NCBI GenBank assembly: GCA_964617665.1
Contig: CAZUAH010000105.1
Location: 1-31,506, forward strand
Direction of reading: 5' to 3'
Length of the DNA: 31,506 bases
Source of the DNA: JADHUC01 sp964617665
GTDB taxonomy: Bacteria; Planctomycetota; Planctomycetia; Pirellulales; Pirellulaceae
Positions 17,807-26,693 of this stretch are shown piece after piece. The first letter of the stretch is position 1. Every line of letters starts with the position of its first letter. The position numbers were made by a program, and so were the translations under genes. The notes under the pieces were generated by a model. It was not told the origin of the DNA. It saw only the letters and a list, made by a program, of their open reading frames with translations, and searched no databases.

Positions 17807-20800
17807 TTACAGCTCTGGAACAGGGCGTCCGGTGGTCCAAGGGACGCCGGCATCGTCGAGTTTTTTCTTTAGCTTTACGGAATCACCCTCGATCAGGGAA
17901 ATCAGTTTGCCTCGCAACTCCTTATACTCTTCCATGGCGATGGCGTACGCTTGGCGATGTGTCTTGGTCGGTCCGTACGTGCTGTTCAGGGAACCTTCAT
18001 AGGCGGTTTCGGCTCGACGCAAAGTGGGCATCGGTGCCATCTGCTGTCTGCTCGTTCGCGTGGTATCGCCTGTGAGTCGATCGCGCAGATTGAGAAGTCG
18101 AAGCTCAATTGAACGTGCCTCGTCCAACAGCTTTAGGTCGGTCTTCTGCGTCTTGCGAATGGCAGCTTTCATCTCGGCCAACTGATCCAGCGTGTCCTGG
18201 AGCCTGCCTTTGGCGCCTACGACTGCACGCACGAGTTCGCCTGCCTGACGCTGGAACTTCAGCACCTCTGCGCGGTCCTGGATCGCTACGCCCGGCCATT
18301 CGATCGGTGCGACCTGGAACTTCTGTGACTCGCCCAGTGGTGTCAGAACATCGTCCACACGCTTCGCGGCGGTTACGGTGTAAGTGCCGGGAGTCACCAG
18401 CGGCCCGCGATTGCCTTTGGCCGTGAATGGAGCATATCGCAAATCCCAGGCTACACGATGAAAGCCGGCTGTCGTGGGGCCGGTGATGCGGTTGACCGTC
18501 GTTCCGCGGGCGTCCTTTATGGTGAAAACGACCAACGGGGCTTCCTCGCGTTCTTCCTTCTTCAGTTCGTCGAAACCCGGGTACGGGTTGTCGCCGCCGG
18601 CTTTCTTGATCTCCGCTTCGTTCTCGCGGCGAATCTTCTTTCGGGTCTTCAGTTCATCGCACAAGTAGTACGTGAACACCGCGCCGAAAGGCGGATTCGG
18701 GGCCGAGAAGAAGCCGTCGCCCTGACCTCCCTTTTCGCTGCCCAGCGTGCGGGCCGGAACGTACAGCAGTGACTTCCTAACCGGAAACAGAACGAATTCC
18801 TCCTTGAGACGTTTCTGGCTGAGGGAGCGCAGAGGCGAGAAGTCGTCCAGGATATAGAAACTGCGACCGAACGAGGCGCCGACCAGATCGTTTTCGCGTT
18901 GCTGGATTTCAAGGTCGCGGAAGGGAATGTTCGGGACGTTACCAGAGAGTTTGATCCAGTGCTTGCCGCCATCCAACGTGAAGAACAGGCCGAATTCGGT
19001 CCCGATGAACAGCAGATTGGATTCGACGTGATCCTGCACGATCCGCCAAACGATGTGACGGTCAGGCAAGTCGCCGACGATCGACGTCCACGTCCGGCCG
19101 CGATCGTCGCTTCGCATGATGTACGGTTTGAAGTCGCCCGTCTTGTGATTGTCGAATACGGCGTAGACAACGTTCACGTCGTGCAGGTCCGCCTTCACGT
19201 CGTTGACAAAGGCGAATTCGGGGATGCCGTAGATCTTGTCGACCTTTCGCCAGTTCTTACCGCCATCTTCGGTTATCTGAATCAAGCCGTCGTCCGTGCC
19301 CACGTAGATCAGCCCTTCCTGAAGCGGTGATTCGGAGATCGAAGTGATGTTGCTGAACTGGGACATGGCCAACAGGTCCCATGTGGCGTCGATGCTCCAG
19401 ACTCGGCCCATCAGTTTGCTCTTGAACCGGTCTACGTTGCGCGAAAGATCCGGGCTGATTTCGCTCCACGAGTCACCGCGGTCGTCGCTGCGGTGGAGCT
19501 TCTGCGATCCGAAATATAGCCGAGTGTGCGAATGGGGACTGATAAGGATCGGCGAATCCCAATTGAACCGCAGCGAGTCTTCACCTTTGGCCGGTTGCGG
19601 GCGAATGTCGATGGATGTCCCCGTACGTCGATCGTAGCGGCGGAGGTATCCGTTCTGCATCTCGCAATAGATGGTGTTCGGATCCTCCGGGTCGATGGCA
19701 CAGTCATGCCCGTCGCCGCCGATCGTCGTTCGCCAATCGCTGTTGCGAATACCGCTGCTGTTGCCCGTGCGGCTGGGACCGTATTGAGTGTTGTTGTCCT
19801 GAGTGCCTCCGATGACATTGTAGAACGGAAGGTCGTTGTCAAGGCTCAGTTTGTAAAACTGGGTCAGCGGCAGATTGGAGAAATGCTCGAAGGTCCGTCC
19901 GTAATCGAAAGAACGATAGAGCCCGCCGTCGCAGCCGACCAACAGGTAGTCGGGATCGTGGGACGAGAACACCAGGGCGTGGTTGTCCACGTGCTTCCAC
20001 TTGCTCGAGACCTCATGCCAGGTCTTCCCGCCGTCCTCGGTTCGCCCCATTCGCACATTGGCCTGGTAAACCACGTCGAATCGGTGCGGGTCGGCCCAGA
20101 TTTCCTGATAGTAGTGCGGCCCCGTGCCACCGCTGATGTAATCGCTTTGCTTCTTCCAACTCTCGCCGCCGTCCCCGCTGCGCCAGAAGCCGCCCTTGCG
20201 ACCGGCCAGTTCGATCGTCGCATAGATAATGTCGGGTTTCTGTGGCGAGACAGCGATCGAGATCTTGCCCTTGTCCTCGGAGGGCAAACCCTTCTTCAAT
20301 TCGCGCCAGTTTTGACCGCCGTCGGTCGATTTGTGGATACCCGACTCAGGTCCTCCGTTGATCAGTGCCGCCACGGTCCGATGCCGCTGATGCGTAGCGG
20401 CGAAGATGACATCCGGACTGCGCGGGTCGAAGGCGATGTCGGTCACGCCCGTGTACGGGCCTTTGGCCAGAATGCACTGCCAGTTCTTCCCGCCGTCGGT
20501 CGTCTTGTAGAGACCACGCTCGCCACCCGGCGACCAAAGGGGGCCCTGCGCGGCAACGTAGACCACATCGCTGTCGCGCGGATCTACCAGGATCTTGGCG
20601 ATGTGCTCGGTCTGTTTCAATCCAACGTTGACGAACGACTTGCCGCCGTCCAGGCTCTTGTAGACACCGTCCCCATAGCCGCAGTGCCGGCCGCCGACCG
20701 CCTCGCCCGAGCCGACCCAGACGGTGAAGCGATTGTTGGGGTCGACCGTTACGCAACCGATGGAGTACGAGCCGTAGTTCTCGAAAATCGGTTCCCACGT

Positions 20801-21052
20801 CGTTCCTGCGTTGATCGTCTTCCAGAGATTTCCTGACCCTGCCGCAACGTACCACGTATTCTGCTTGACGGGATCCACAGCAATATCCGCGATCCGGCCA
20901 GACATCAATGCAGGGCCAATGGAGCGCAGCTTCAGGCCGTTGAACCTCTCGCTGGCCAGCTTGCTGTTCTGCTTTCCGTCTTTCTTGTCGTCGGCCACGG
21001 CGATCGTTGAAAGGAGCAGAACCGAAACAACGGTCCAAGCTAGTCTATTCAT
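17807..21052 (-). CDS. Exported sortilin/VPS10-like BNR-repeat propeller protein
   Basis: A 1,081-residue protein with a signal peptide (residues 1-21). Residues about 40-750 contain many BNR/Asp-box-type blades (SGNLWKTINAGTTWEP, GVYKSLDGGKSF, GLYKTTDGGKNWQ, GGFWRSGDGGESW, GLIQITEDGGKNWR), the pattern of sortilin N-terminal/VPS10-like domains and of proteins often mis-named glycosyl hydrolases. A beta-sandwich-like segment (about 825-935: WDLRYAPF, PGTYTVTA) and a helical, charged C-terminus follow. I prefer the ATG at 21052, seven bases after AAAGGG; an in-frame GTG immediately precedes it at 21055. It is likely extracytoplasmic. No catalytic residues can be assigned. Family members frequently accompany peptidases, but the adjacent genes here are PQQ-like proteins. 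Confidence 0.85.
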   Translation of the reverse strand: MNRLAWTVVSVLLLSTIAVADDKKDGKQNSKLASERFNGLKLRSIGPALMSGRIADIAVDPVKQNTWYVAAGSGNLWKTINAGTTWEPIFENYGSYSIGCVTVDPNNRFTVWVGSGEAVGGRHCGYGDGVYKSLDGGKSFVNVGLKQTEHIAKILVDPRDSDVVYVAAQGPLWSPGGERGLYKTTDGGKNWQCILAKGPYTGVTDIAFDPRSPDVIFAATHQRHRTVAALINGGPESGIHKSTDGGQNWRELKKGLPSEDKGKISIAVSPQKPDIIYATIELAGRKGGFWRSGDGGESWKKQSDYISGGTGPHYYQEIWADPHRFDVVYQANVRMGRTEDGGKTWHEVSSKWKHVDNHALVFSSHDPDYLLVGCDGGLYRSFDYGRTFEHFSNLPLTQFYKLSLDNDLPFYNVIGGTQDNNTQYGPSRTGNSSGIRNSDWRTTIGGDGHDCAIDPEDPNTIYCEMQNGYLRRYDRRTGTSIDIRPQPAKGEDSLRFNWDSPILISPHSHTRLYFGSQKLHRSDDRGDSWSEISPDLSRNVDRFKSKLMGRVWSIDATWDLLAMSQFSNITSISESPLQEGLIYVGTDDGLIQITEDGGKNWRKVDKIYGIPEFAFVNDVKADLHDVNVVYAVFDNHKTGDFKPYIMRSDDRGRTWTSIVGDLPDRHIVWRIVQDHVESNLLFIGTEFGLFFTLDGGKHWIKLSGNVPNIPFRDLEIQQRENDLVGASFGRSFYILDDFSPLRSLSQKRLKEEFVLFPVRKSLLYVPARTLGSEKGGQGDGFFSAPNPPFGAVFTYYLCDELKTRKKIRRENEAEIKKAGGDNPYPGFDELKKEEREEAPLVVFTIKDARGTTVNRITGPTTAGFHRVAWDLRYAPFTAKGNRGPLVTPGTYTVTAAKRVDDVLTPLGESQKFQVAPIEWPGVAIQDRAEVLKFQRQAGELVRAVVGAKGRLQDTLDQLAEMKAAIRKTQKTDLKLLDEARSIELRLLNLRDRLTGDTTRTSRQQMAPMPTLRRAETAYEGSLNSTYGPTKTHRQAYAIAMEEYKELRGKLISLIEGDSVKLKKKLDDAGVPWTTGRPVPEL

Positions 21053-21489
21053 CACGTTGCCCTTTCATGGACGCATGTTTGTCTCGGCTAGGCATACCTA
21101 TCTGAAGGCGTCTGGGAATTGGGAGGGCGAAGCTCCCGCTGAGCCGAATCTCGGGAGCCGGCGCGCGGCTCGGCTGGAGCCTCGCCCTCCCGAAAACCAT
21201 GGATTCTAGTATGTCGACTTCCCGGACGTCCTCACATATCTCCGAGTTTGATTGCAACGGTCGACCCCGTCAAATCCCGCGTTATTCACGAAACTCGCCT
21301 GGAATTGGTCCGAGAACGGTGGGGAATACCGTTCTGTGGGCCACCTGCGACCGAAGAACGGGGGCATTTGCCTCGCCAATCTCTGATGAAGACTGGCAAT
21401 GTAGGCAGTTCGCATGTTCCGAAGGTATTGCCGGTCCTCTTTTCGACCGACACAACAACGCCGCCCCTCTTGCCGACGATTCAATGTCC
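21053..21489. other. 437-bp intergenic region with a palindromic repeat
   Basis: This gap lies between the end of the third PQQ/methyltransferase-like gene and the start of the sortilin-like gene, both on the minus strand. The promoter of the sortilin-like gene should be here. The visible structure is the imperfect palindrome at 21120-21192. Short frames in the remainder lack family resemblance and good ribosome binding sites, so I see no gene. Confidence 0.6.
21120..21192. repeat. Imperfect palindrome, REP/MITE-like (GGAGGGCGA...TCGCCCTCC)
   Basis: The outer arms, 21120-21145 and 21167-21192, are about 26 bp and largely complementary. Inside is a perfect 6-bp stem, GAGCCG (21155-21160) and CGGCTC (21166-21171), around a GCGCG loop. 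Read through on the plus strand the element gives the peptide WEGEAPAEP, which I recall from many spurious planctomycete proteins; that family link is from memory. A dispersed non-coding element is the best reading. Confidence 0.6.
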
Positions 21490-24400
21490 TTACGGCGCTC
21501 CTTGCAGCGCAACGATGCGGCCGTTCGTGGTCGCGTAGTAGATGCGGTTGCCTGCGGCAATCATGCCATCGAAGACGGGGTGTCCATCCAGTTTCTGTTC
21601 GCCGAGTCTCTTGCCCTCAGTGGCGGACACGGCCCAGAGTACGGCGTCGGTGCCTCCCTTGATCGCCGCCGCCTGTTTCGCAAGCAACTCCTGCGTCTTG
21701 GCGGTTTCGAATGTAGCCAGCGTCTTCGGCTCATCAATCAGGTCCGGCGGACCGGCGAGAAAGAGCGTCTTGCCTGCGAGCACCATGGCGCGCACCAAAA
21801 TCGGCACGTCTTGCTTCCAGTTTGTCTGAACGGTGCTCGTCGGCATGGCACCCAGCCCCGCACCTTTCTTTTTGGGCTTTGCGGTCCGACCTTTCCTGTC
21901 CGGTCCGATTCGGTCGATCTGAGGCTGCTTGGCCGAGGCGTAGAGCATGTACTCCATGGGCGTTGTCCAGCGGTAGTACTGCGGCTTGCGGCCAAAGCTG
22001 TAAATGTTGTCGTCGTCGAAAACCATCGGCCGGCCGGACGGTGCGAAACGGCCTGAACGATAGTATCCGCCTGCTCCCGATTTCCACACGCGGCCGTAGA
22101 CCCAATAAGACCGGTGCCACCACACGTCGTCCAGTAAACCGGTAGGACAGAACAGATGCGCAGTCTCGCCCTGTTGTTCGCGTTCCTTCCGGTTGGGCAC
22201 GTCAATGTCGATACGATTGCCGTCACCATCGAACTGCTGCGAACGCATATAGACGAACTTGCCGTCGCTAACGAGGACGTCCGGCAGCGCCACCGGCATA
22301 TTCAAACCGGACAGCGCCACCTGCAGGTTATCGTCCGTGCCCGGCACGCGATCATCCAAGACGGTCTCGCCGATTTTCGCGCCTGTGGCCGGATTCAAAC
22401 GCAGCAACCGAAGCCCGCCATCCAGGAACATCGAGCGACCTGCTACGCACCACAACTCCTCCCCACCGTCCTCCGTTTGGCGAATGAGCACGCTGCCGTG
22501 AACCGGCCAGACGGATTCGATCTGGCCGAAGGCACCCATACGGAGGTCCGCCGGTGCGGCACGGTAGCGCCAGATCAGGTGGCCGTCGTCTGCTCGCAAA
22601 CAGTAGATATATCCATCCGCCGAGCCGAAGAGCACGCGCCCATTCCAGATCGTCGGCGGGCTGTCGACTCGAGCGCCTGCGGTGAAACGCCAAAGAGGCC
22701 TGCCGGAATCCGTTGCCAATGCATGGATTTCGTGGGCGTCGATGGCAGCCACAAAAAGCCGGCTGCCAGATGCGACTGGACTACTCAGCCGTCCGCCAAT
22801 CTCAGCACTCCAGGCCGCGGTCAGCTTGGCCGGCACTTCCGCGGCGACGCTACCGCTGCGGGCCATGTCAGCCCGCAAGATCGGCCAATCCGATGGACTG
22901 GCGATTTGAATTTCGACTGGTGTGTCGTAAGCCGGACCGCGTTCGAGGCGTTCGGACTGCGTTGCTGTGTCGATGATCTTCTGTCGTGACGTCGAGTGCG
23001 TTGCCAACGCGTTAAAGCCGTACAGCTTCGCCTCCAGGTAACATGCACAGGGGTGCGGCGGGTTATAGACCATCCCGTTTGCCGGCATGATCCCGTACAG
23101 GCACGCACCACGCACCCAGTGATGGCATGTCCAATGCTGCTTTCGGAAGTCCACAAACTCGATACCGGTGCGCGACGTTAGAAGGTAGTTTTCGGTCGCC
23201 TTCGCCCGGTAGCAACGGTGGTGGAACCAATGCGTGTCCACGTCCGGTTTGAATTCGACCTTAACCTCGCCTGTACGCGGATCGCGTCCCCAAACTGTGC
23301 CTGTCTGTTGCGTACGAAACTCTTTGCTGTTGAAGATGTCCGAGGTCCAAACCAAATCGTCGATCACGAAGATGTCCTCGGCGCTGCGGTAGCCAGCCGG
23401 GGCATGAGGGCACTTCCACAGCGTCTTGCCCGTGTCGGCGGAGAAAGCGTACATCGTCTTCCCGTTGTCAGCATGGTACGGCTCGGTCTCAGGATCCGCG
23501 CCCGAGAACAGTACCAAGTCCTGATACAATACAAGGCAGGGCGAGAAGTAAATCGGGACCGGGCTGCGTCTGCCCAGCACCTCGGACTGCCACAGTTCCG
23601 CACCGGTCTTTCGGTCCAGGGCCACTACCCGCTCGCCATCGAAGAAGACTACTTGCTGCCCATTGACGGCCATTCCTCCTGGCACTACCCAGGGCCACCC
23701 CTTCTCCCACAGCGTTTCGCCCGTGCTGGCATCGACCGCCATCAGTACTCGCTTCTGCTCGGTCCACGCAGTGAGTGGCCCCCGCGAATATCCTTCGCGG
23801 TTTACGACCAGGAACAATACGCCGTCCAGGTAGAGGATCTCGTCCGTTCCCTCTGTGCCCGCATACTTCTTCCGCGGCTTGCCTGTTGCTGCATCCAGGG
23901 CTGTCACCGGCGCATCGAGCGCCAATGTGACGTAGACCGTGTTCCCGATCGCCACGAGCCGCCGCGGAAGGTCGGACGGCCCGCTTTTCAGCCGCTGCAT
24001 CTGCGAAAACCATGGCCCGATTTTCCGCTTCCACAGAACCGTGCCGTTGAAGGCATCGCGGGCGACCAACTGCCAGTCGGACGGAAGCTGTATACTGAAA
24101 GGCGACGCGTGATCGAAAATGTAGAACATACGGCCGCCTGCGGAGACCATCGCACTGGCGCCGGACATGTGATCGTGGTGCCGCGAGTAGCGTGGTCCCC
24201 CAATCCACTGCATCTGCCGCAGGAAGCCAACAACCTGGTCACGGCTTACCGCGTTGCCAGTTGGGTTGTGCAGGTAGTGAGTCCACTCGTCAGTTTCGGA
24301 AGGAACGGGCTTTGTGAACATCACAAAGCCGTTCCCGATGCGGGATACGAGATGCGGGATGCGCGTTCCTTCCGGAGCGATGATTCGCCCTCTCGGAGCT

Positions 24401-24807
24401 AATACTCTCTTCAGCTCCTCATCTCGTATCTCGTGCCGCGTATCTCCTATCACGATCAGGTTGACTAGGTTGTCCGTGTAGGGAAGGACGCTGCCCGTGA
24501 GTTGTTCCACAGATACCGGGCCGTAGACTCCCGCATCGCGGATGTGCGCTCGCGCGGTTTCGACGTTTCCCGCGCTGCTGTCGAGTCCATGGACGAGGAA
24601 GCCCTCTCCGGCATGTAACGCCGTGGTCAAGCGGCCGTCGCCGCAGCCCAGGTGCACTACGAGGCCGCCTTGTATGCCAGTTCGGTCGAGGATCTGGCGT
24701 GCGGTCGCAGCGGGATTCTCCGCCCCTCGGGCACCGAAGGCAAGGAACAGCGTGAGCGCCGACGTCCAACAGATCAACATTCGGATAATTCTGGCAGATG
24801 CCATCAT
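21490..24807 (-). CDS. Exported methyltransferase-like domain fused to two PQQ-like beta-propellers (paralogue 3)
   Basis: A 1,105-residue protein with the same order as the protein at 3090-6332. It has a signal peptide (1-29), a methyltransferase-like domain (about 36-160) with intact HLGCGDG at 52-58 and acidic D76, and a linker with EWTH at 174-177 and RHH at 209-211. Propeller A (about 212-600; ALDAATGKPR, AVDASTGETLWEK, ALDRKTGAELWQ) ends with C532, C569, C587 and C589. Propeller B is about 645-1105 (YIYCLRADDGHLIWR, ESVWPVHGSVL). A lysine-rich insert (PDRKGRTAKPKKKGAG) lies near residue 995-1015 and may be a disordered loop. AAGG lies eight bases before the ATG at 24807, which is followed by a second ATG. 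Function is unknown. Heptamer arrays interrupt the MT domain as in the first paralogue. Confidence 0.85.
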   Translation of the reverse strand: MMASARIIRMLICWTSALTLFLAFGARGAENPAATARQILDRTGIQGGLVVHLGCGDGRLTTALHAGEGFLVHGLDSSAGNVETARAHIRDAGVYGPVSVEQLTGSVLPYTDNLVNLIVIGDTRHEIRDEELKRVLAPRGRIIAPEGTRIPHLVSRIGNGFVMFTKPVPSETDEWTHYLHNPTGNAVSRDQVVGFLRQMQWIGGPRYSRHHDHMSGASAMVSAGGRMFYIFDHASPFSIQLPSDWQLVARDAFNGTVLWKRKIGPWFSQMQRLKSGPSDLPRRLVAIGNTVYVTLALDAPVTALDAATGKPRKKYAGTEGTDEILYLDGVLFLVVNREGYSRGPLTAWTEQKRVLMAVDASTGETLWEKGWPWVVPGGMAVNGQQVVFFDGERVVALDRKTGAELWQSEVLGRRSPVPIYFSPCLVLYQDLVLFSGADPETEPYHADNGKTMYAFSADTGKTLWKCPHAPAGYRSAEDIFVIDDLVWTSDIFNSKEFRTQQTGTVWGRDPRTGEVKVEFKPDVDTHWFHHRCYRAKATENYLLTSRTGIEFVDFRKQHWTCHHWVRGACLYGIMPANGMVYNPPHPCACYLEAKLYGFNALATHSTSRQKIIDTATQSERLERGPAYDTPVEIQIASPSDWPILRADMARSGSVAAEVPAKLTAAWSAEIGGRLSSPVASGSRLFVAAIDAHEIHALATDSGRPLWRFTAGARVDSPPTIWNGRVLFGSADGYIYCLRADDGHLIWRYRAAPADLRMGAFGQIESVWPVHGSVLIRQTEDGGEELWCVAGRSMFLDGGLRLLRLNPATGAKIGETVLDDRVPGTDDNLQVALSGLNMPVALPDVLVSDGKFVYMRSQQFDGDGNRIDIDVPNRKEREQQGETAHLFCPTGLLDDVWWHRSYWVYGRVWKSGAGGYYRSGRFAPSGRPMVFDDDNIYSFGRKPQYYRWTTPMEYMLYASAKQPQIDRIGPDRKGRTAKPKKKGAGLGAMPTSTVQTNWKQDVPILVRAMVLAGKTLFLAGPPDLIDEPKTLATFETAKTQELLAKQAAAIKGGTDAVLWAVSATEGKRLGEQKLDGHPVFDGMIAAGNRIYYATTNGRIVALQGAP
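24337..24451. repeat. Inverted heptamer arrays inside the methyltransferase-like domain of paralogue 3
   Basis: The left array at 24337-24364 reads on the plus strand as GATGCGG, GATACGA, GATGCGG, GATGCGC. The right array at 24417-24451 reads on the minus strand as GATAGGA, GATACGC, GGCACGA, GATACGA, GATGAGG. The spacer is 52 bp. They encode residues 119-131 and 148-157, aligned with the arrays of the paralogue at 5823-5954. Confidence 0.75.
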
Positions 24808-25177
24808 GAGTCTTTCCTTTCAGGACTTAGTCAGATTAGCCTTCCGCGACTATTGTGTCATTGAAGGTCGGCTCAGAGGAACAGGCCTGAGAACAGTTTG
24901 ATCTGCCGGGGCTCTGAAGGGAATAGGGAGATGGCGGGGCAGGCAAGCTCGAAAGCAATCGTCGGAGCTTGATGCGAGTCGCTCGATTGCAGATAATCTC
25001 GGCTCCCGCCCCCACGGCGGCTTGTCCGGTGCAGTCACCGTCATGCCAACCACTAAGCAGTGCTTAGAAACAAATGCGCGGTTGCCAGTGCCGGATTTGG
25101 GAGAAACACAGCATTCGACGCGTCTTCAACAGTGCAAACACAATCAATGTCCGCTTAGCCCCGCCTAAGGAGTAGCA
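24808..25177. promoter_or_regulatory. Divergent intergenic region of 370 bp
   Basis: This gap separates the divergent starts of the third PQQ/methyltransferase-like gene and the DUF6288-like gene, so promoters for both should lie here. A perfect palindrome at 25053-25067 is the only strong structured signal I see. No small gene is supported. Confidence 0.45.
25053..25067. promoter_or_regulatory. Perfect palindrome CTAAGCAGTGCTTAG, possible operator
   Basis: Seven-base arms, CTAAGCA and TGCTTAG, flank a single central G. It lies 110 bp before the DUF6288-like start and 246 bp from the divergent start. The size and symmetry suit a dimeric repressor site; the regulator is unknown and no second copy is seen in this gap. 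Confidence 0.4.
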
Positions 25178-26644
25178 GTGAGTCGCCCAGCCACCCTGAG
25201 CATCTATTCGCTTATCGGCTTTGCCCTCGTGATCAGCATGGCCCAACCAGCCTCCGCGCTTCGCAAACGCCAACCGTGGCATGTTACAACGAAGGCCGAA
25301 CCGGATGCTCGAGCTGGCGGCTGGTTCATCAATCTGGGCATTACTGGCGCGCGAGCTAAGATCCAGCTCGACGCCCCCAAGATTTTGGAAGTCACCTACG
25401 TTTTTGAAGATACGTCGGCTTTCGGCAAACTGAAGGTTGGCGACAAAATCGTTGGCGTCAACGGTGAACCCTTCGTCGAAGATCATAAGTTCGGCTACGG
25501 TCCCGACTTCTTCGGCTACGAAGGTCCGATGATGGACTTCGGCAACGCGTTGGAGGAATCACAGAGCAGGCTCGGCGGTAAGCTCACCGTGGCTGTGCTT
25601 CGCGGGGAAGAGGAAACAGAGATAGTCATCGAGTTGCCCTCGAAATATGGCGCTTTATCGGAAACCTATCCGTACAACTGCCCGAAGACCGATATCATCC
25701 TCGAAGAACTGTACGCTTTTTTGCTGAAGACTCGGAAGTCCGACGGCACATGGCACGGTCGTCCTCACATTAACACGTTCGCCGCGCTGGCCTTGCTGGC
25801 CAGTGGCGATGAGGCTCATTTGCCGGCGGCAAAGAGTGCCGCGGAGGCTTGCGCCCGGGAAACCAACGACCAGATCGACTACCGGGGGCTGGATTGTTGG
25901 AAGTACGGTTTGTACGGAGCCTTCTTGGGCGAGTATTACCTGATCACCCGTGAAGCCTGGGTGTTGCCTGAACTGGATCAAATCAACCAATGGCTTCACA
26001 AAGCCCAAATGGCGAACGGAGGTTGGGGGCATCGGCCGGCCAATCGTCCTGGCGGCAATGGGTATGGCGCAATCAACGTGATCACAATGCAGGCCAAGAT
26101 GGCCTGGGCGTTAATGCTGCGCTGCGGCCTGGAAGTCGACGCCGAACGATACCGAACTGCTCATGAATTCGTAGCACGTGGCACCAACGATATCGGGTAC
26201 GTGTGGTACAAGGATGGCGGAAGGAACAACCCCAGCTACGCCGACATGGGCCGGACCGGGGCCTCGGCGATTGCTCACTACCTCAGTCCAGTCGGTGGGA
26301 CAGCGTACAAGGACTTTGCCAAACTGAACGCTGGTTGTATCGGGAACCATCCGAAGACCTTCCCGGATACGCACGGCTCGCCTCTGTTAGGCATGGCCTG
26401 GACCGCACTGGGCGCTCTGCCCGATCCTGAGATGTTCCGCAAACTGATGGACTACAACCGCTGGCATTTCGCGTTGGCGCAGTGCCCAGACGGCACATTC
26501 TACTATCAGCCCAATCGAGACAACAATCCGCAGGATTTTGCTGCCGATCCTCGCCTGTGCGCCTCGGCTGTCACGGCCCTAATCCTCTCCGTCAAACATC
26601 GGCGGCTGCAAATGACCGGAGCGAAGCTGATGATGAAGGAGTAG
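25178..26644 (+). CDS. DUF6288-like exported protein: PDZ-like domain plus alpha/alpha-toroid repeats
   Basis: A 488-residue protein with a signal peptide (residues 1-27, ending PASA). Residues about 68-155 look like a PDZ-type domain (FGKLKVGDKIVGVNGEPF, then LTVAVLRGEEETEIVIEL). From about 165 the protein has prenyltransferase/squalene-cyclase-type toroid repeats: FLLKTRKSDGTWHGRPHINTFAALALLASG, WLHKAQMANGGWGHRP, NPSYADMGRTGASAIAHYL, HGSPLLGMAWTALGAL. This combination fits the DUF6288 family found in planctomycetes and relatives; it lacks an obvious DxDD cyclase motif, so terpene cyclisation is not supported. The start is a GTG with AAGGAG five bases upstream. It lies 49 bp before the M60-type peptidase gene on the same strand and is probably co-transcribed. 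Its role is unknown. Confidence 0.78.
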   Translation: MSRPATLSIYSLIGFALVISMAQPASALRKRQPWHVTTKAEPDARAGGWFINLGITGARAKIQLDAPKILEVTYVFEDTSAFGKLKVGDKIVGVNGEPFVEDHKFGYGPDFFGYEGPMMDFGNALEESQSRLGGKLTVAVLRGEEETEIVIELPSKYGALSETYPYNCPKTDIILEELYAFLLKTRKSDGTWHGRPHINTFAALALLASGDEAHLPAAKSAAEACARETNDQIDYRGLDCWKYGLYGAFLGEYYLITREAWVLPELDQINQWLHKAQMANGGWGHRPANRPGGNGYGAINVITMQAKMAWALMLRCGLEVDAERYRTAHEFVARGTNDIGYVWYKDGGRNNPSYADMGRTGASAIAHYLSPVGGTAYKDFAKLNAGCIGNHPKTFPDTHGSPLLGMAWTALGALPDPEMFRKLMDYNRWHFALAQCPDGTFYYQPNRDNNPQDFAADPRLCASAVTALILSVKHRRLQMTGAKLMMKE

Positions 26645-26693
26645 GTCCCTCACCTCGTCCATTTGACTCGAGTTCACGCAAGGTTCTTTCAAT

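Noticed and set aside
19526..20836. 436-codon plus-strand open frame
   Set aside because: It is antisense to the sortilin-like gene, whose frame has clear BNR repeats and a signal peptide. High GC at third codon positions keeps the opposite strand open.
21199..22989. Long plus-strand frames at 21199-22056 and 22156-22989
   Set aside because: Both lie mostly or wholly opposite the same PQQ-like gene and have no recognisable motifs.
23218..24402. 394-codon plus-strand open frame
   Set aside because: Antisense to the third PQQ/methyltransferase-like gene; no family resemblance and no ribosome binding site of note.
3090..24807. True PQQ-dependent dehydrogenase activity of the three propeller proteins
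   Set aside because: The repeats match the PQQ-type blade pattern, but I see no set of PQQ or calcium ligands typical of quinoprotein dehydrogenases.
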